Of a stretch of DNA of 25,144 bases, positions 7,538 through 15,389 are shown one piece after another. The notes beneath the pieces were generated by a model. The model was not told where the DNA came from. It saw nothing but the letters and a program-made list of their open reading frames with translations, and made no database searches. This stretch comes from JACDBE01 sp051002015 (lineage in GTDB: Bacteria; Actinomycetota; Acidimicrobiia; Spongiisociales; UBA5794), in assembly GCA_051002015.1 (NCBI GenBank), contig JBPCMS010000049.1, forward strand, positions 1 through 25,144. The letters run 5' to 3'. How positions within the stretch are numbered: position 1 is the first letter of the stretch; each line of letters opens with the position of its first letter. Both the position numbers and the translations under genes were made by a program.

Positions 7538-8848
7538 TCCTCCCCCATCGGGGAGCAGCACACCGGGGTTGAGCAACCCGCCGGGGTCGAAGCGTGCCTT
7601 GAGCCGGAGCAGCTCCGCCGTCTCCGGGCTCACCGGGTCGAGCCGGTTGCGCTTGACCACCCCCACCCCGTGTTCACCGACGACCGAGCCGCCCAGACCC
7701 TCGACCAGGTCGAACACGGTGTCCGGGTCGACGCCGTCGGCGATGTTGATGTGGCAGTTCACCACCGGCCGGCCGGTAGGTCCGGTGAGGATGTGACCCC
7801 AGAGATAAACCGTTGGCCCGCCGATCAGGGAGGCGACCGTCCGCCGCAGCCGGCCGATCGATACCAGCGGTAACGAGACGTCGAACTTGGCGATGCGGGG
7901 GTGCAGGGTGTGGGCGGCGGCGGTCAGGCTGTGGCGGAACGCCCAGATCTCCTCCTGCCCGGTCCGCTCGGTGGCGACAACGGCGTCGATGTCGCCGATG
8001 ATGTCGACCAACTGATCCTCGAGCCCGGTCCCCCCACGGAACTCGACCAGGAGCAGGCATTCGGCGGTGACGGGCGGGTGGCGCTCCAACATCCGGCCGG
8101 CCAGCTCGATCTCGCCTCCGCCGAGCACCTCAAGCGCCCACAGCGTCTGCACCACCATCAGCCTGCGGGCCAGATCGTCCACCTCGTCGTGCGTGGTCGG
8201 GATCAGCATCACCAGCCGCTCCGGGGCAGGGCGCCCCGTCCGCAGCGTGGCGCTGAGCACGACGGCCAGGGTGCCCTCGCTGCCGCACACCATCCGCCAC
8301 AGATCGGCGGCGGGATTCCCGGGGAGCAGGATCGAGTCGAGGTGGGTGCCGTCCGCCAGTGCCACCTCGGTGTCGCCAAGCTGGTCGCGCACCCTTCCGA
8401 AGCGGACGGTGTGGATGCCGCCCCCGTTGGTGGCGACCATCCCCCCGATCGTGGCGGTGTCGCGGGCCGAGGAGTCGATGCCGACGAACACGTTCCGTTC
8501 CGCCGCCGCCTCGTGGAGCCGGCGCAACGTGGTTCCTGCCGCGACCCTGAGCATCCCGTCGCCGGCGTCGGTGACGTGGTCGAGGCGCCGCATGCTCAGC
8601 ACCAGTTCGCCGGCCCGGGGGACGCTCCCGCCGACGAGCCCGGTGTTGCCGCCCTGGATCACCACGGGGACTCCGGCGTGGTGGCACCACGCCATCACTG
8701 CGCACACCTCCTCGGCCGTCCCCGGCCGCACCACGGCGGGGGTGGTGCCGGTGAACTCGCCGGTCCAATCGGTGACGTACCCGGCGACAAGGTCGGGATC
8801 GGTGAGGACATGGTCCTCACCGACGATCGATGCCAGCGATCGCAGCAT
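7520..8848 (-). CDS. FAD-linked oxidase of the GlcD / D-2-hydroxy-acid dehydrogenase family
   Basis: The 442-residue protein has a PCMH-type FAD-binding domain followed by an FAD-oxidase C-terminal domain. It would oxidise a D-2-hydroxy acid (lactate, glycolate or 2-hydroxyglutarate) and pass electrons to an acceptor. The FAD pyrophosphate loop is VVIQGGNTGLVGGSVP (62-77), and ATIGGMVATNGGG (132-144) and CGSEGTLAVV form the rest of the FAD site. Near the C-terminus, GEHGVGVVKRN carries the conserved His, followed by the usual KARFDPGGLLNPG ending. It starts at ATG 8848 (MLRSLASIVG). It converges on and overlaps the FMN hydroxy-acid oxidase. Palindromic repeat copy 2 lies 58 bases before the start codon. 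Confidence 0.94.
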   Translation of the reverse strand: MLRSLASIVGEDHVLTDPDLVAGYVTDWTGEFTGTTPAVVRPGTAEEVCAVMAWCHHAGVPVVIQGGNTGLVGGSVPRAGELVLSMRRLDHVTDAGDGMLRVAAGTTLRRLHEAAAERNVFVGIDSSARDTATIGGMVATNGGGIHTVRFGRVRDQLGDTEVALADGTHLDSILLPGNPAADLWRMVCGSEGTLAVVLSATLRTGRPAPERLVMLIPTTHDEVDDLARRLMVVQTLWALEVLGGGEIELAGRMLERHPPVTAECLLLVEFRGGTGLEDQLVDIIGDIDAVVATERTGQEEIWAFRHSLTAAAHTLHPRIAKFDVSLPLVSIGRLRRTVASLIGGPTVYLWGHILTGPTGRPVVNCHINIADGVDPDTVFDLVEGLGGSVVGEHGVGVVKRNRLDPVSPETAELLRLKARFDPGGLLNPGVLLPDGGGSAEQV

Positions 8849-8906
8849 GGAAAGACTGTACGGGCCCGGGGCGGGAGGTTCCAGGGGGCACGTTCCCCAG
8901 ACCGAC

Positions 8907-8958
8907 TTTTCTTAGGACCCGTTCGCGTCTCTGGTGATGCGATCGGGTCCTAAGAAAG
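8907..8958. repeat. 52-bp palindromic repeat, copy 2
   Basis: This is the most symmetrical of the three copies: the outer arm TTTCTTAGGACCCG pairs with CGGGTCCTAAGAAA over 14 bp without mismatch. An inner stem pairs CGCGTC with GATGCG (one G-T pair) around TCTGGT. It lies between two genes on the minus strand, downstream of the SRPBCC gene and upstream of the FAD oxidase gene. The flanking bases differ from those of the other copies, so 52 bp marks the unit. Confidence 0.9.
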
Positions 8959-9061
8959 CTCGCTGGCCGTTGCCGGCGAAGGCGTGGTCGAGGAAACCCC
9001 GTGCCGAGGCAAGGTGAGCCGGGACCGGTGCCACCGCTGGTGAGGGGTCGACCCCATCATC

Positions 9062-9613
9062 TCAACCCTCGAGCAGGGTCTTCAGCGTGTCCAACCGCTG
9101 GCGCCACTCCGCCTTGGCTCGGTCCGCGGCGGCGGTGTCGGGTAGCCGCTCGTGTTCGACGGCGACCTGGCACTTGCCGTCGCCCTTGGCCTCGAACGTG
9201 ACGTTGAGCCGTGAGCCGTCGGGGGTGTCGTAGCGCACGGACCGCATCGACCGCGAGGTCCGCTGGCGCAACTCAATGCCCGACAGCCAGCGACCGCGTA
9301 TCGCCGGGTCGACGAAGGCGTCGTAGACCCGCTCCACGGCTGCGGCCACGGTCTTGCTGGCGCCGCCGGTGAAGGTTCCGTGCGGGCGGGCACCGGGCTG
9401 GCGTAGACCTCGATCTTGTTCGTACTCCACGATCACCTTCTGCGCCCACCAGTCGCTCATCCCCTCCACCTGGGTGAGCCAGTCGGCGATGTCCCGGTAG
9501 GAGCGGCCGGCGGCACCCCAATCGTCGAGGAGCCGGAACCACTCGGCGTAGTCGCGGCCGGTCCCAGACCGCACCGCTACCGCCGGCCGAGGTCCGGATG
9601 CCTTGGTGTTCAT
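9062..9613 (-). CDS. DUF4287 / SRPBCC (AHSA1-like) domain protein
   Basis: The 183-residue protein has two parts. Residues ~17-75 (TGRDYAEWFRLLDDWG, then IADWLTQVEG, then WWAQKVIVEYEQDRGLR) look like the DUF4287 helical domain. Residues ~80-180 (FTGGASKTVAAAVERVYDAF, later VTFEAKGDGKCQVAVEHERL, and a final Trp-containing helix) look like the START/SRPBCC fold related to AHSA1, which binds hydrophobic ligands. I chose ATG 9613 because CGGAGA precedes it at usable spacing and MNTKASG starts just before the domain; an open frame extends to 9742 without similarity. Proteins of this kind are widespread in actinobacteria, with no established reaction. Confidence 0.85.
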   Translation of the reverse strand: MNTKASGPRPAVAVRSGTGRDYAEWFRLLDDWGAAGRSYRDIADWLTQVEGMSDWWAQKVIVEYEQDRGLRQPGARPHGTFTGGASKTVAAAVERVYDAFVDPAIRGRWLSGIELRQRTSRSMRSVRYDTPDGSRLNVTFEAKGDGKCQVAVEHERLPDTAAADRAKAEWRQRLDTLKTLLEG

Positions 9614-9806
9614 CACGTTCTCCGTTCGTTGCCGTTGGCCTACTGCCAGCCCCCGACAATCGTCGAGATGTTGGGTTTCATTCGCAAGGACAGACGCCAG
9701 TCCACATTGAAACTCATCGCACTCGTCATGGCCAGCCCCCATGCGCGACCGCGATCAGCCACGGGTTCACGAGCTGGACGATGTAACGCGGATGGTGGTC
9801 CGGTTC

Positions 9807-9968
9807 CTACACGCCCGAACGCAACCGTTCGGCCAGGAAGTCTTCCCAGGTCCGCTTACCCACAGCGACCCCCTCGAGAGTCAGATTCTCGCCGGCCCGC
9901 AGGCGTGGCAGGACGAGGCTCCCGAGTGTGCCCGTGCCACCGGTGATCAGAAGGGGTGAGGTCGTCAA
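9807..9968 (-). pseudogene. Internally deleted NmrA-like NAD(P)-binding SDR gene (53 codons)
   Basis: Starting at TTG 9968, with GAGGAG just upstream, the frame reads a normal Rossmann-fold start: SPLLITGGTGTLGSLVLPRL, including the GGTGTLG dinucleotide-binding loop. About 25 residues in, it passes in frame to GVAVGKRTWEDFLAERL and stops at 9807. RTWEDFLAER resembles the extreme C-terminus of NmrA-like/atypical SDR proteins, which are normally 250-300 residues long. The roughly 200 middle residues are therefore absent while start, frame and stop are preserved. This looks like a precise internal deletion. The 53-residue product could not form the full fold. Palindromic repeat copy 3 begins 19 bases upstream of the TTG. 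Confidence 0.62.
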
Positions 9969-9987
9969 GGTGATCTCCTCGAACCAA

Positions 9988-10039
9988 TTTTCTTAGGACC
10001 CGTTCGCGTCGCTGGTGACGCGTTTCGATCCTAAGAAAG
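9988..10039. repeat. 52-bp palindromic repeat, copy 3
   Basis: It has the same 23-base left part as copies 1 and 2 and ends GATCCTAAGAAAG. The inner stem here is CGCGTC/GACGCG around GCTGGT, fully Watson-Crick, where copies 1 and 2 have a G-T pair. It lies nine bases beyond the stop codon of the double GNAT gene and just upstream of the SDR mini-gene, both on the minus strand. Confidence 0.9.
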
Positions 10040-10048
10040 TCGTGCTAG

Positions 10049-10915
10049 TCAGAGGGGTCGGGAGAAGAGGACCAGGCCGCTGTGGGTGAACCCGGCGCGG
10101 TCGAGGGCGGATGTCACCCAGTCGAGGGCGGGGAGCTTGACCTCGATGCGGTCGACGCCGTCTTCCCTACCCAGATCGATCAGGGCGACCAGCAGGTCGT
10201 CCAGCTCCTCGGGGCCACCGGCGATCCAGCCGGACTCGAGCGTGTCCCCGTCCACCGCCGCCATCACCCAGCCGGCCGGCGACATCCACAGCGCCTCCGC
10301 CCGGGCGGCGCGTTCCAGATCGGCCAGGGTCAGACGCCGCCAGGTCCACCCGATGGCGACCAGACCCCGGCCCGCCCTCGCCAGCTCGCCGGTCGACCAC
10401 GACATGAAGGCGGGCGACGCTTCCGCCGATGGCGCCACGTCGAGCCGGTCGCGGGCGGGGCGGCGATGGCCGCCGTTGCCGGAGGTCCGAGGCGCAACGG
10501 GCAGCGATCGCTCTGCCACCAGCCACCGGCCGGCACGGCGCATCCCGATCTTCTCGACCTGGGTGATGGCGGCCTCGTTCCACTCCTCGGTCGCCAGCCG
10601 GGAGACCTCGGCGCCCCGGCTCCGACCCCACGCCTCCAGCTCGCCGTCGATGGCCGAGGCGATGCCCAGCCGCCGCCAGTCGGGATGGACCCTGGCCGCC
10701 TGCAACCACAGCTCGTATGACGAGAGCAGCCGTCCCATCCCCATGGCGATAGCGGTGTCGGTTTCGTCGACGGCGACGATCAGCCGCCCGTTGGGGTCGC
10801 CCAGCCACTGGGTGAAGACGTCCGCCACGTAGTCGCCCCACGAGAAGGTGTCACCGGTGAAGCTGGCGATGGCGGGCTGGTCGGAGGGCACCGCGGGGCG
10901 TAGGGTGAACGCCAT
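10049..10915 (-). CDS. GNAT-family N-acetyltransferase, probably two tandem GNAT domains
   Basis: The 288-residue protein begins MAFTLRPAVPSDQPAIASF, the standard first strand and helix of a GNAT fold. Its acetyl-CoA-binding motif A is ARVHPDWRRLGIASAIDGEL (~74-93), with the R-x-x-G-I/L-A core, followed by RSRGAEVSRL and an Asn/Glu-rich strand. The second half, from ~165, repeats the fold in weaker form, ending LPALDWVTSALDRAGF and LVLFSRPL, and lacks a clear motif A. Double GNAT proteins of about 290 residues, with one active and one degenerate domain, are common in actinobacteria. The acceptor substrate is unknown. Repeat copy 3 sits just past its stop, and a tandem hairpin array lies upstream of its start. 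Confidence 0.85.
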   Translation of the reverse strand: MAFTLRPAVPSDQPAIASFTGDTFSWGDYVADVFTQWLGDPNGRLIVAVDETDTAIAMGMGRLLSSYELWLQAARVHPDWRRLGIASAIDGELEAWGRSRGAEVSRLATEEWNEAAITQVEKIGMRRAGRWLVAERSLPVAPRTSGNGGHRRPARDRLDVAPSAEASPAFMSWSTGELARAGRGLVAIGWTWRRLTLADLERAARAEALWMSPAGWVMAAVDGDTLESGWIAGGPEELDDLLVALIDLGREDGVDRIEVKLPALDWVTSALDRAGFTHSGLVLFSRPL

Positions 10916-10968
10916 CGAGCCACGATAGGTCGCCCCGACCGGCCCGGTCGGCTCGACCGGGGGCTCGT

Positions 10969-11068
10969 CCGCAGACCGGTGAGCCGCAACCCGACCGGAG
11001 GGTCGGTCCGGGGCTCATTTGCCGACCGGTGAGCCGGAAACCGACCGGACCGTCGGTCTGTGGCTCAT
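10969..11068 (-). repeat. Two tandem 50-bp hairpin units (with a degenerate third)
   Basis: Read on the minus strand, units 11068-11019 and 11018-10969 are each exactly 50 bases and about 80% identical. Each begins ATGAGCC and has an inner inverted repeat of the ACCGAC/GTCGGT type and an outer pair GAGCC/GGCTC. The second unit carries changes in its inner loop and stem but keeps a CCGACC/GGTCGG pairing. A shorter, degenerate third unit follows towards 10930. The array starts 27 bases after the stop of the sigma-like gene, so the hairpins could end its transcript; no T-run is present. Confidence 0.75.
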
Positions 11069-11095
11069 CGGTTGGGGGACAAGTTCCGGGTTCCG

Positions 11096-13282
11096 TCAGT
11101 CGGTCCCCGGGACGGTGCCCGCCCAGACCTGCTGACCGTTGCCGCCACCCGGGAACGGCATGGCTCCCCGGTCGGACCAGCCGGAGATGACGACCCCGGT
11201 GGGGCCCACCGCCTGGTAGTTCACGCTGAGCCCCGGGGGCAGGACCTCTTCCATGGGGAGGCGGACCCACGTCACCCCGTCGACCGAGGCCACCAGGCTG
11301 GTCAGGGGGACGCCGCCCTCGGCGAACCCGCGGTCGGCATCCATGTAGACCGTCTGCCAGGCGGCGTCGATGGCGCCCTGCTCGATGGATACCACGTCCT
11401 CGCCGGTGTCAGCGTCGACGATGGTGATGGTCTCGCCGTACTCGAGATCCTCCTGGAAGACCTCGGCCAGGACGTTCTCCTCGGCATCGGTTACGGTGTA
11501 GACCCCGCTGGCCGAGATGGAGACGGTGAGGTCGTCGACGGTGACGACGGCTGGTCCGAGCACGGCGTTGGGGTAACCGGAGGCGATGAGACCGTGCGGG
11601 CTGGCCGAGATCATCCCGAGAGCGATGTCCTCCAAGGTGGGCAGGGTGACCTTCCGCCACGCCTTCCCGTCGGTCGAGCTCCACACGGCGGCGGCCCCGG
11701 TGGCATCCGCCCCGGCCGCATACGCCCTCCCGTCGAAGGTGGCGACCGCACTGGGCAGCCCGCCGTCGCCGACATCGATCCGCTCCCAGCCGACGTCGTC
11801 GAGCCGGTACAGCGCCGTCCCGTTGCCAACCCCGAAGGTGCCGATCAGGGTGCCGTTCACCATCGTCGTCGAGCTCACCCAACCCGGGCCGATCCCGGCT
11901 TCGACGAGTGGCTCCCAGGTCTGTCCGTCATCGCCCGAGTGGTAGGCGATCAGGCTGTTGCCTTGGAGCAGACCCACCAGCTCGACCGGGAAGCCGAGCT
12001 CCTCCGCGCTCATCCGGGTCGAGACCTCCCCGTTGCTGTCGTAGAAGGTGAACGTGCCGTTCTGATCGACATCCCACCCGAAGTCGAGCGAGACGTCATC
12101 GGGAGCGAACTGGCGGGTGAGCTGCTCGAAGTCGCCCCACTGGCTTCCCAGGACGGTGATCGAGTCTTCGCCGAGGTTGATCGAGGTGAAGTTGGTACCC
12201 ACGGTGGCGGTGAAGTCACCGACGGTGATGGTGTCCTCGACGGGGATCTCCACCGGCGTCCACGACACCCCGTCGTCGGAGAGCAGCAGCATCGGCTGGT
12301 CCCGCCCGTTGACCGGATCGAACGTGCTGCTGACGGCGGCCCAGCGACCGGCGCCAAAGGTGAGCTGGGAGACCCAGCCTCCCGACGGGCCCATGTCGAG
12401 CTCGCCGACGACCTCCCAGTCGAGCCCGTTGGGTGACGTGAGGACCTGGGGCTGGTTGCTCCCCGAGTCGTAGTCCATGTACAGCCCCAGATAGCCGTCC
12501 TCGCCGGCGCTGAGGATGGACATCTCCCCGTTGCCCGAAGAGGGCAGCACCGCCCGGTTCCACTCCAGGTCGGCGAGGGCGCTGGTGGACTCGATGGCGG
12601 CCGCCTCCCCTGGTGTGGCGTTGCCGGTGATCGCCTCGGGGTCGTCGCCGCCAAGGGCAAGGTTGACGGCGAGCATGGTGCCGCCGCCCAGGGCGGCGGC
12701 CACCCCGAGGGCGCCGGCGAACACGCCGATCCGCCGCACCCTGGCGTTGCGCTTCACCGAGTCGAGCCGGGACAACGGCACCACGGTGCGGTCGGCGACG
12801 TCATGCATGGCGGCATCGATGGTCCCCGTATCGGTGGACCCGGTGGCGGCGAGGATGCGTTGGGTGGCGATCTGGGTCCGTTGGGCGACCTCGCCGGGAA
12901 GCATGCCGAGCCCGCGGCCGATGGTGACATCGTCCCACCCGAGGTAGCGGGAGGCGACCACGGCGAGCCGGTCGCCGAGATCCAGGGTGCGCACCGCGGC
13001 GATCACGGCGGTGGTCTCCGGCCCGGGCTGCTGGTCGGGGAGGCGGAACCCGGAGTAGTCGCGCCGCTTTCTCGTCAGGTGGCGGCGGGCGGCGCCGAGC
13101 GCCTCGGCCGGAGGTGTGCCGCTCGTCCTGGTGATGTCCCGCTTTCGTCTGGTGAAACCGGCGTCGACGGCGTCGAGGGCGGCGTCGCGGTCACCGGTGG
13201 CCAACACCAAGGCGCGGTACACCCGGGGACGCCAGTCCTCGTAGGTGGTGTCGAAGGTTGGCCTGTCGAGCTGGGCGGTCAT
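11096..13282 (-). CDS. Membrane-anchored sigma-factor-like protein with extracytoplasmic Asp-box (beta-propeller-like) domain
   Basis: The 728-residue protein has three parts. Residues ~10-150 resemble an ECF/SigE-type sigma factor: a region-2-like helix pair (YEDWRPRVYRALVLATGD, then AALDAVDAGFTRR) and a region-4-like part (LDLGDRLAVVASRYLGWDD, then GLGMLPGEVAQRTQIATQRI). Residues ~184-210 form one transmembrane helix (GVFAGALGVAAALGGGTM) after a basic stretch. The remaining ~510 residues should be outside and carry at least five S-x-D-G-x-x-W Asp-box motifs: SPNGLDW, SDDGVSW, GDDGQTW, STDGKAW and SVDGVTW. I start at ATG 13282 (MTAQLDRPTF) rather than 13318, because GGGGA precedes it and homology begins there. 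It lies 69 bases after the E1 gene on the same strand. It may be a one-component sensor, or a degenerate sigma domain used only as an anchor. Confidence 0.82.
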   Translation of the reverse strand: MTAQLDRPTFDTTYEDWRPRVYRALVLATGDRDAALDAVDAGFTRRKRDITRTSGTPPAEALGAARRHLTRKRRDYSGFRLPDQQPGPETTAVIAAVRTLDLGDRLAVVASRYLGWDDVTIGRGLGMLPGEVAQRTQIATQRILAATGSTDTGTIDAAMHDVADRTVVPLSRLDSVKRNARVRRIGVFAGALGVAAALGGGTMLAVNLALGGDDPEAITGNATPGEAAAIESTSALADLEWNRAVLPSSGNGEMSILSAGEDGYLGLYMDYDSGSNQPQVLTSPNGLDWEVVGELDMGPSGGWVSQLTFGAGRWAAVSSTFDPVNGRDQPMLLLSDDGVSWTPVEIPVEDTITVGDFTATVGTNFTSINLGEDSITVLGSQWGDFEQLTRQFAPDDVSLDFGWDVDQNGTFTFYDSNGEVSTRMSAEELGFPVELVGLLQGNSLIAYHSGDDGQTWEPLVEAGIGPGWVSSTTMVNGTLIGTFGVGNGTALYRLDDVGWERIDVGDGGLPSAVATFDGRAYAAGADATGAAAVWSSTDGKAWRKVTLPTLEDIALGMISASPHGLIASGYPNAVLGPAVVTVDDLTVSISASGVYTVTDAEENVLAEVFQEDLEYGETITIVDADTGEDVVSIEQGAIDAAWQTVYMDADRGFAEGGVPLTSLVASVDGVTWVRLPMEEVLPPGLSVNYQAVGPTGVVISGWSDRGAMPFPGGGNGQQVWAGTVPGTD

Positions 13283-13351
13283 CGTCCCCACATGGTGCGA
13301 TCCGCCATTGTGACGCACCGGCGCCGATACCGGTTCCCGAGGCCGCGGCGG

Positions 13352-15379
13352 TCAGATGGCGGCGAGGCGGCGGGCCCGCTCCACGATGCCGTCCACGTTG
13401 GGCATCACCATCTTCTCCAGCACCAAGGCGAACGGGAAGGTGGGGACCTCCGGGGTGCAGTAGCGCTCCACCGGGGCGTCGAGCCACTCGAACGCCTTGG
13501 ACCCGATCTGGGCGGCGATCTCGGCGCCGAACCCACAGAACTCGTTGTCCTCGTGGATGATCAGCACCTTGCCGTTGTGGTGCACCGCCGCCTCGATCGA
13601 GGGCCAGTCGAGCGGTCGGATGGAGCGCAGGTCGAGCACGTAGGCGTCGATGCCCTCCTCGGCCAGCTTCTCGGCGGCGAGCACCGCGTTGTACGCCATC
13701 GACCCGTAGGCGATGAGGGTGAGGTCGTCACCAACCCGGCGCACCGCCGCCTGTCCGATCGGCACCAGGTGCCTGCCCTCCGGATACGGCCCCTTGGCCA
13801 GTCGGTAGAGCCGCTTGGGCTCGAGCACCATCACCGGGTCGGGGTCCTCCACGGCCGCCCAGAGCAGGCCCTTGGTGTCGGCCGGGGTCGACGGGATCAC
13901 CACCTTGAGCCCCGGGATGTGCCCGTAGGTCGCCTCGATCGACTGCGAGTGGTAGAGGGCGCCGGTGATCCCGCCCCCGTAGGGCACCCTGATCACCAGC
14001 GGGCACGACCATCGGCCGTTGGAGCGGTACGAGATGCGGGCCGCCTCGGACACGATCTGGTCGTACCCGGGGTGGATGAAGTCGGCGAACTGGATTTCGG
14101 CGATGGGCCGGCCCCCGGCGGCGGCGAGCCCGATGCCCACCCCGATGATCAGCGACTCGGCGAGGGGGGTGTTGAACGACCGTTCCATCCCGAAGGTTTC
14201 GCCCAGCCCCTGGGTGGCCTTGAACACGCCACCCTTGGGGTCGCCGACGTCCTCGCCGAACACCATCACGTCCGGCTCGGCCTCCATGATCTCGTGGAGA
14301 GTGCGGTTGATGGCGGTGATCATGTTGACGGTCTCGCCCGCCGGCTCGGACTCGGGCTCGGTCACCGCCACCGACGACTCGATCGGCCGGGCGTATACGT
14401 GGGAGAAGGGGTCGGTTGGGTCCGGCGCCGTCGCCGCATCCTTCGCCGCCGCGCCGACATGCTCGGTGATCTCACGGTCGATGGCCTGCTCGGTCGTCTC
14501 GTCGAGCAGCCGGGACTCGACCAGGTACTGGCGCAGCTTGCCGATCGGGTCCTTGCGCCGCCACAGATCGACCTCCTCGACCGAGCGGTACAGCTTGTCG
14601 TCGTCGTCCGAGGTGTGGGCGTAGTAGCGGTAGGTCATCGCCTCCACCAGGGTGGGGCCTCCGCCATCCCTGGCCCGCTGCACCGCCGCCGACATCACCC
14701 CGTACACGGCGAGGACGTCGTTGCCGTCGACCTCGATCCCCGGCATCCCGTAGCCGGCGGCCCGCTCGGCGATCGAGCCGGCCACCTCCTGGCTCACCGG
14801 GACCGAGATGGCGTACAGGTTGTTCTCGATCAGGAAGACCATGGGGAGCTGGTGGATGCCGGCGAAGTTCATCGCCTCGTGCCAGTCGCCCTCGGAGGTG
14901 GCGCCCTCGCCCGACGAGACCATCACCACCCCCGGTTTGCCGGTGTGCTTCAGCCAGTAGGCGACCCCGCAGGCGTGGGGGAACTGGGTGGCGATCACCG
15001 ACGAGTGGGTGAAGATCTTGGCGTCCGGCTCGGACCAGTGGTTGGGCATCTGCCTGCCGCCGCTGGCGGGGTCGTCCGCCTTGGAGAACGCGGAGAGGAA
15101 CATGTCCCGAGGGGTCACCCCTGCGGCCAGGTTGAAGGCGACGTCGCGGTAGTAGGGCAGCGCCCAGTCGGTGTCCCTGTCCAGGGCGTATGCGGTCCCC
15201 ACCTGGGCCGCCTCGTGTCCCGCCGCCGACAGCACGAACGGGACCCGCCCCTGCCGGTTGAGGGTCCACATCCGCTCGTCGACCCGCCGGGCGAGCAGCA
15301 TCGACCGGTAGATGTCGATGATGCGCTCGTCGGACAGACCGAGCGCCCGGTGGTCGCGTACGTTGTCGAGCTCGAGCAT
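13352..15379 (-). CDS. Branched-chain 2-oxoacid dehydrogenase E1 component, alpha and beta subunits fused
   Basis: This 675-residue thiamine-diphosphate enzyme would decarboxylate 2-oxoacids from Val, Leu and Ile and transfer the acyl group to an E2 lipoyl protein. Residues ~15-320 are the E1-alpha part, with the TPP motif SSGEGATSEGDWHEAMNF (GEGA at 157-160, N186-N187 in IENNLYA) and the TYRYYAHTSDDD phosphorylation-loop region. An Ala/Pro/Glu-rich linker (~315-348) leads into the E1-beta part (MITAINRTLHEIM, FGEDVGDPKGGVF, NTPLAES, QFADFIHPGYDQI, DLRSIRPLDW). The subunits are separate genes in many bacteria; fusions are known. The start at ATG 15379 has GGGAGG upstream; longer frames run back into the neighbouring gene. 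The leucine-dehydrogenase-like gene ends 10 bases before this start, so the two form an operon. E2 and E3 are not in the window. Confidence 0.94.
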   Translation of the reverse strand: MLELDNVRDHRALGLSDERIIDIYRSMLLARRVDERMWTLNRQGRVPFVLSAAGHEAAQVGTAYALDRDTDWALPYYRDVAFNLAAGVTPRDMFLSAFSKADDPASGGRQMPNHWSEPDAKIFTHSSVIATQFPHACGVAYWLKHTGKPGVVMVSSGEGATSEGDWHEAMNFAGIHQLPMVFLIENNLYAISVPVSQEVAGSIAERAAGYGMPGIEVDGNDVLAVYGVMSAAVQRARDGGGPTLVEAMTYRYYAHTSDDDDKLYRSVEEVDLWRRKDPIGKLRQYLVESRLLDETTEQAIDREITEHVGAAAKDAATAPDPTDPFSHVYARPIESSVAVTEPESEPAGETVNMITAINRTLHEIMEAEPDVMVFGEDVGDPKGGVFKATQGLGETFGMERSFNTPLAESLIIGVGIGLAAAGGRPIAEIQFADFIHPGYDQIVSEAARISYRSNGRWSCPLVIRVPYGGGITGALYHSQSIEATYGHIPGLKVVIPSTPADTKGLLWAAVEDPDPVMVLEPKRLYRLAKGPYPEGRHLVPIGQAAVRRVGDDLTLIAYGSMAYNAVLAAEKLAEEGIDAYVLDLRSIRPLDWPSIEAAVHHNGKVLIIHEDNEFCGFGAEIAAQIGSKAFEWLDAPVERYCTPEVPTFPFALVLEKMVMPNVDGIVERARRLAAI

Positions 15380-15389
15380 CCGTCCCTCC

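Noticed and set aside
9614..9806. N-terminal extension of the SRPBCC protein up to 9742
   Set aside because: The extra residues have no similarity to the family, and the better ribosome site is at ATG 9613.
4776..10039. CRISPR array or integron attC sites
   Set aside because: Copies are 1-4 kb apart with genes between them, so no array. No GTTRRRY/RYYYAAC core sites, and no integrase or cas gene nearby.
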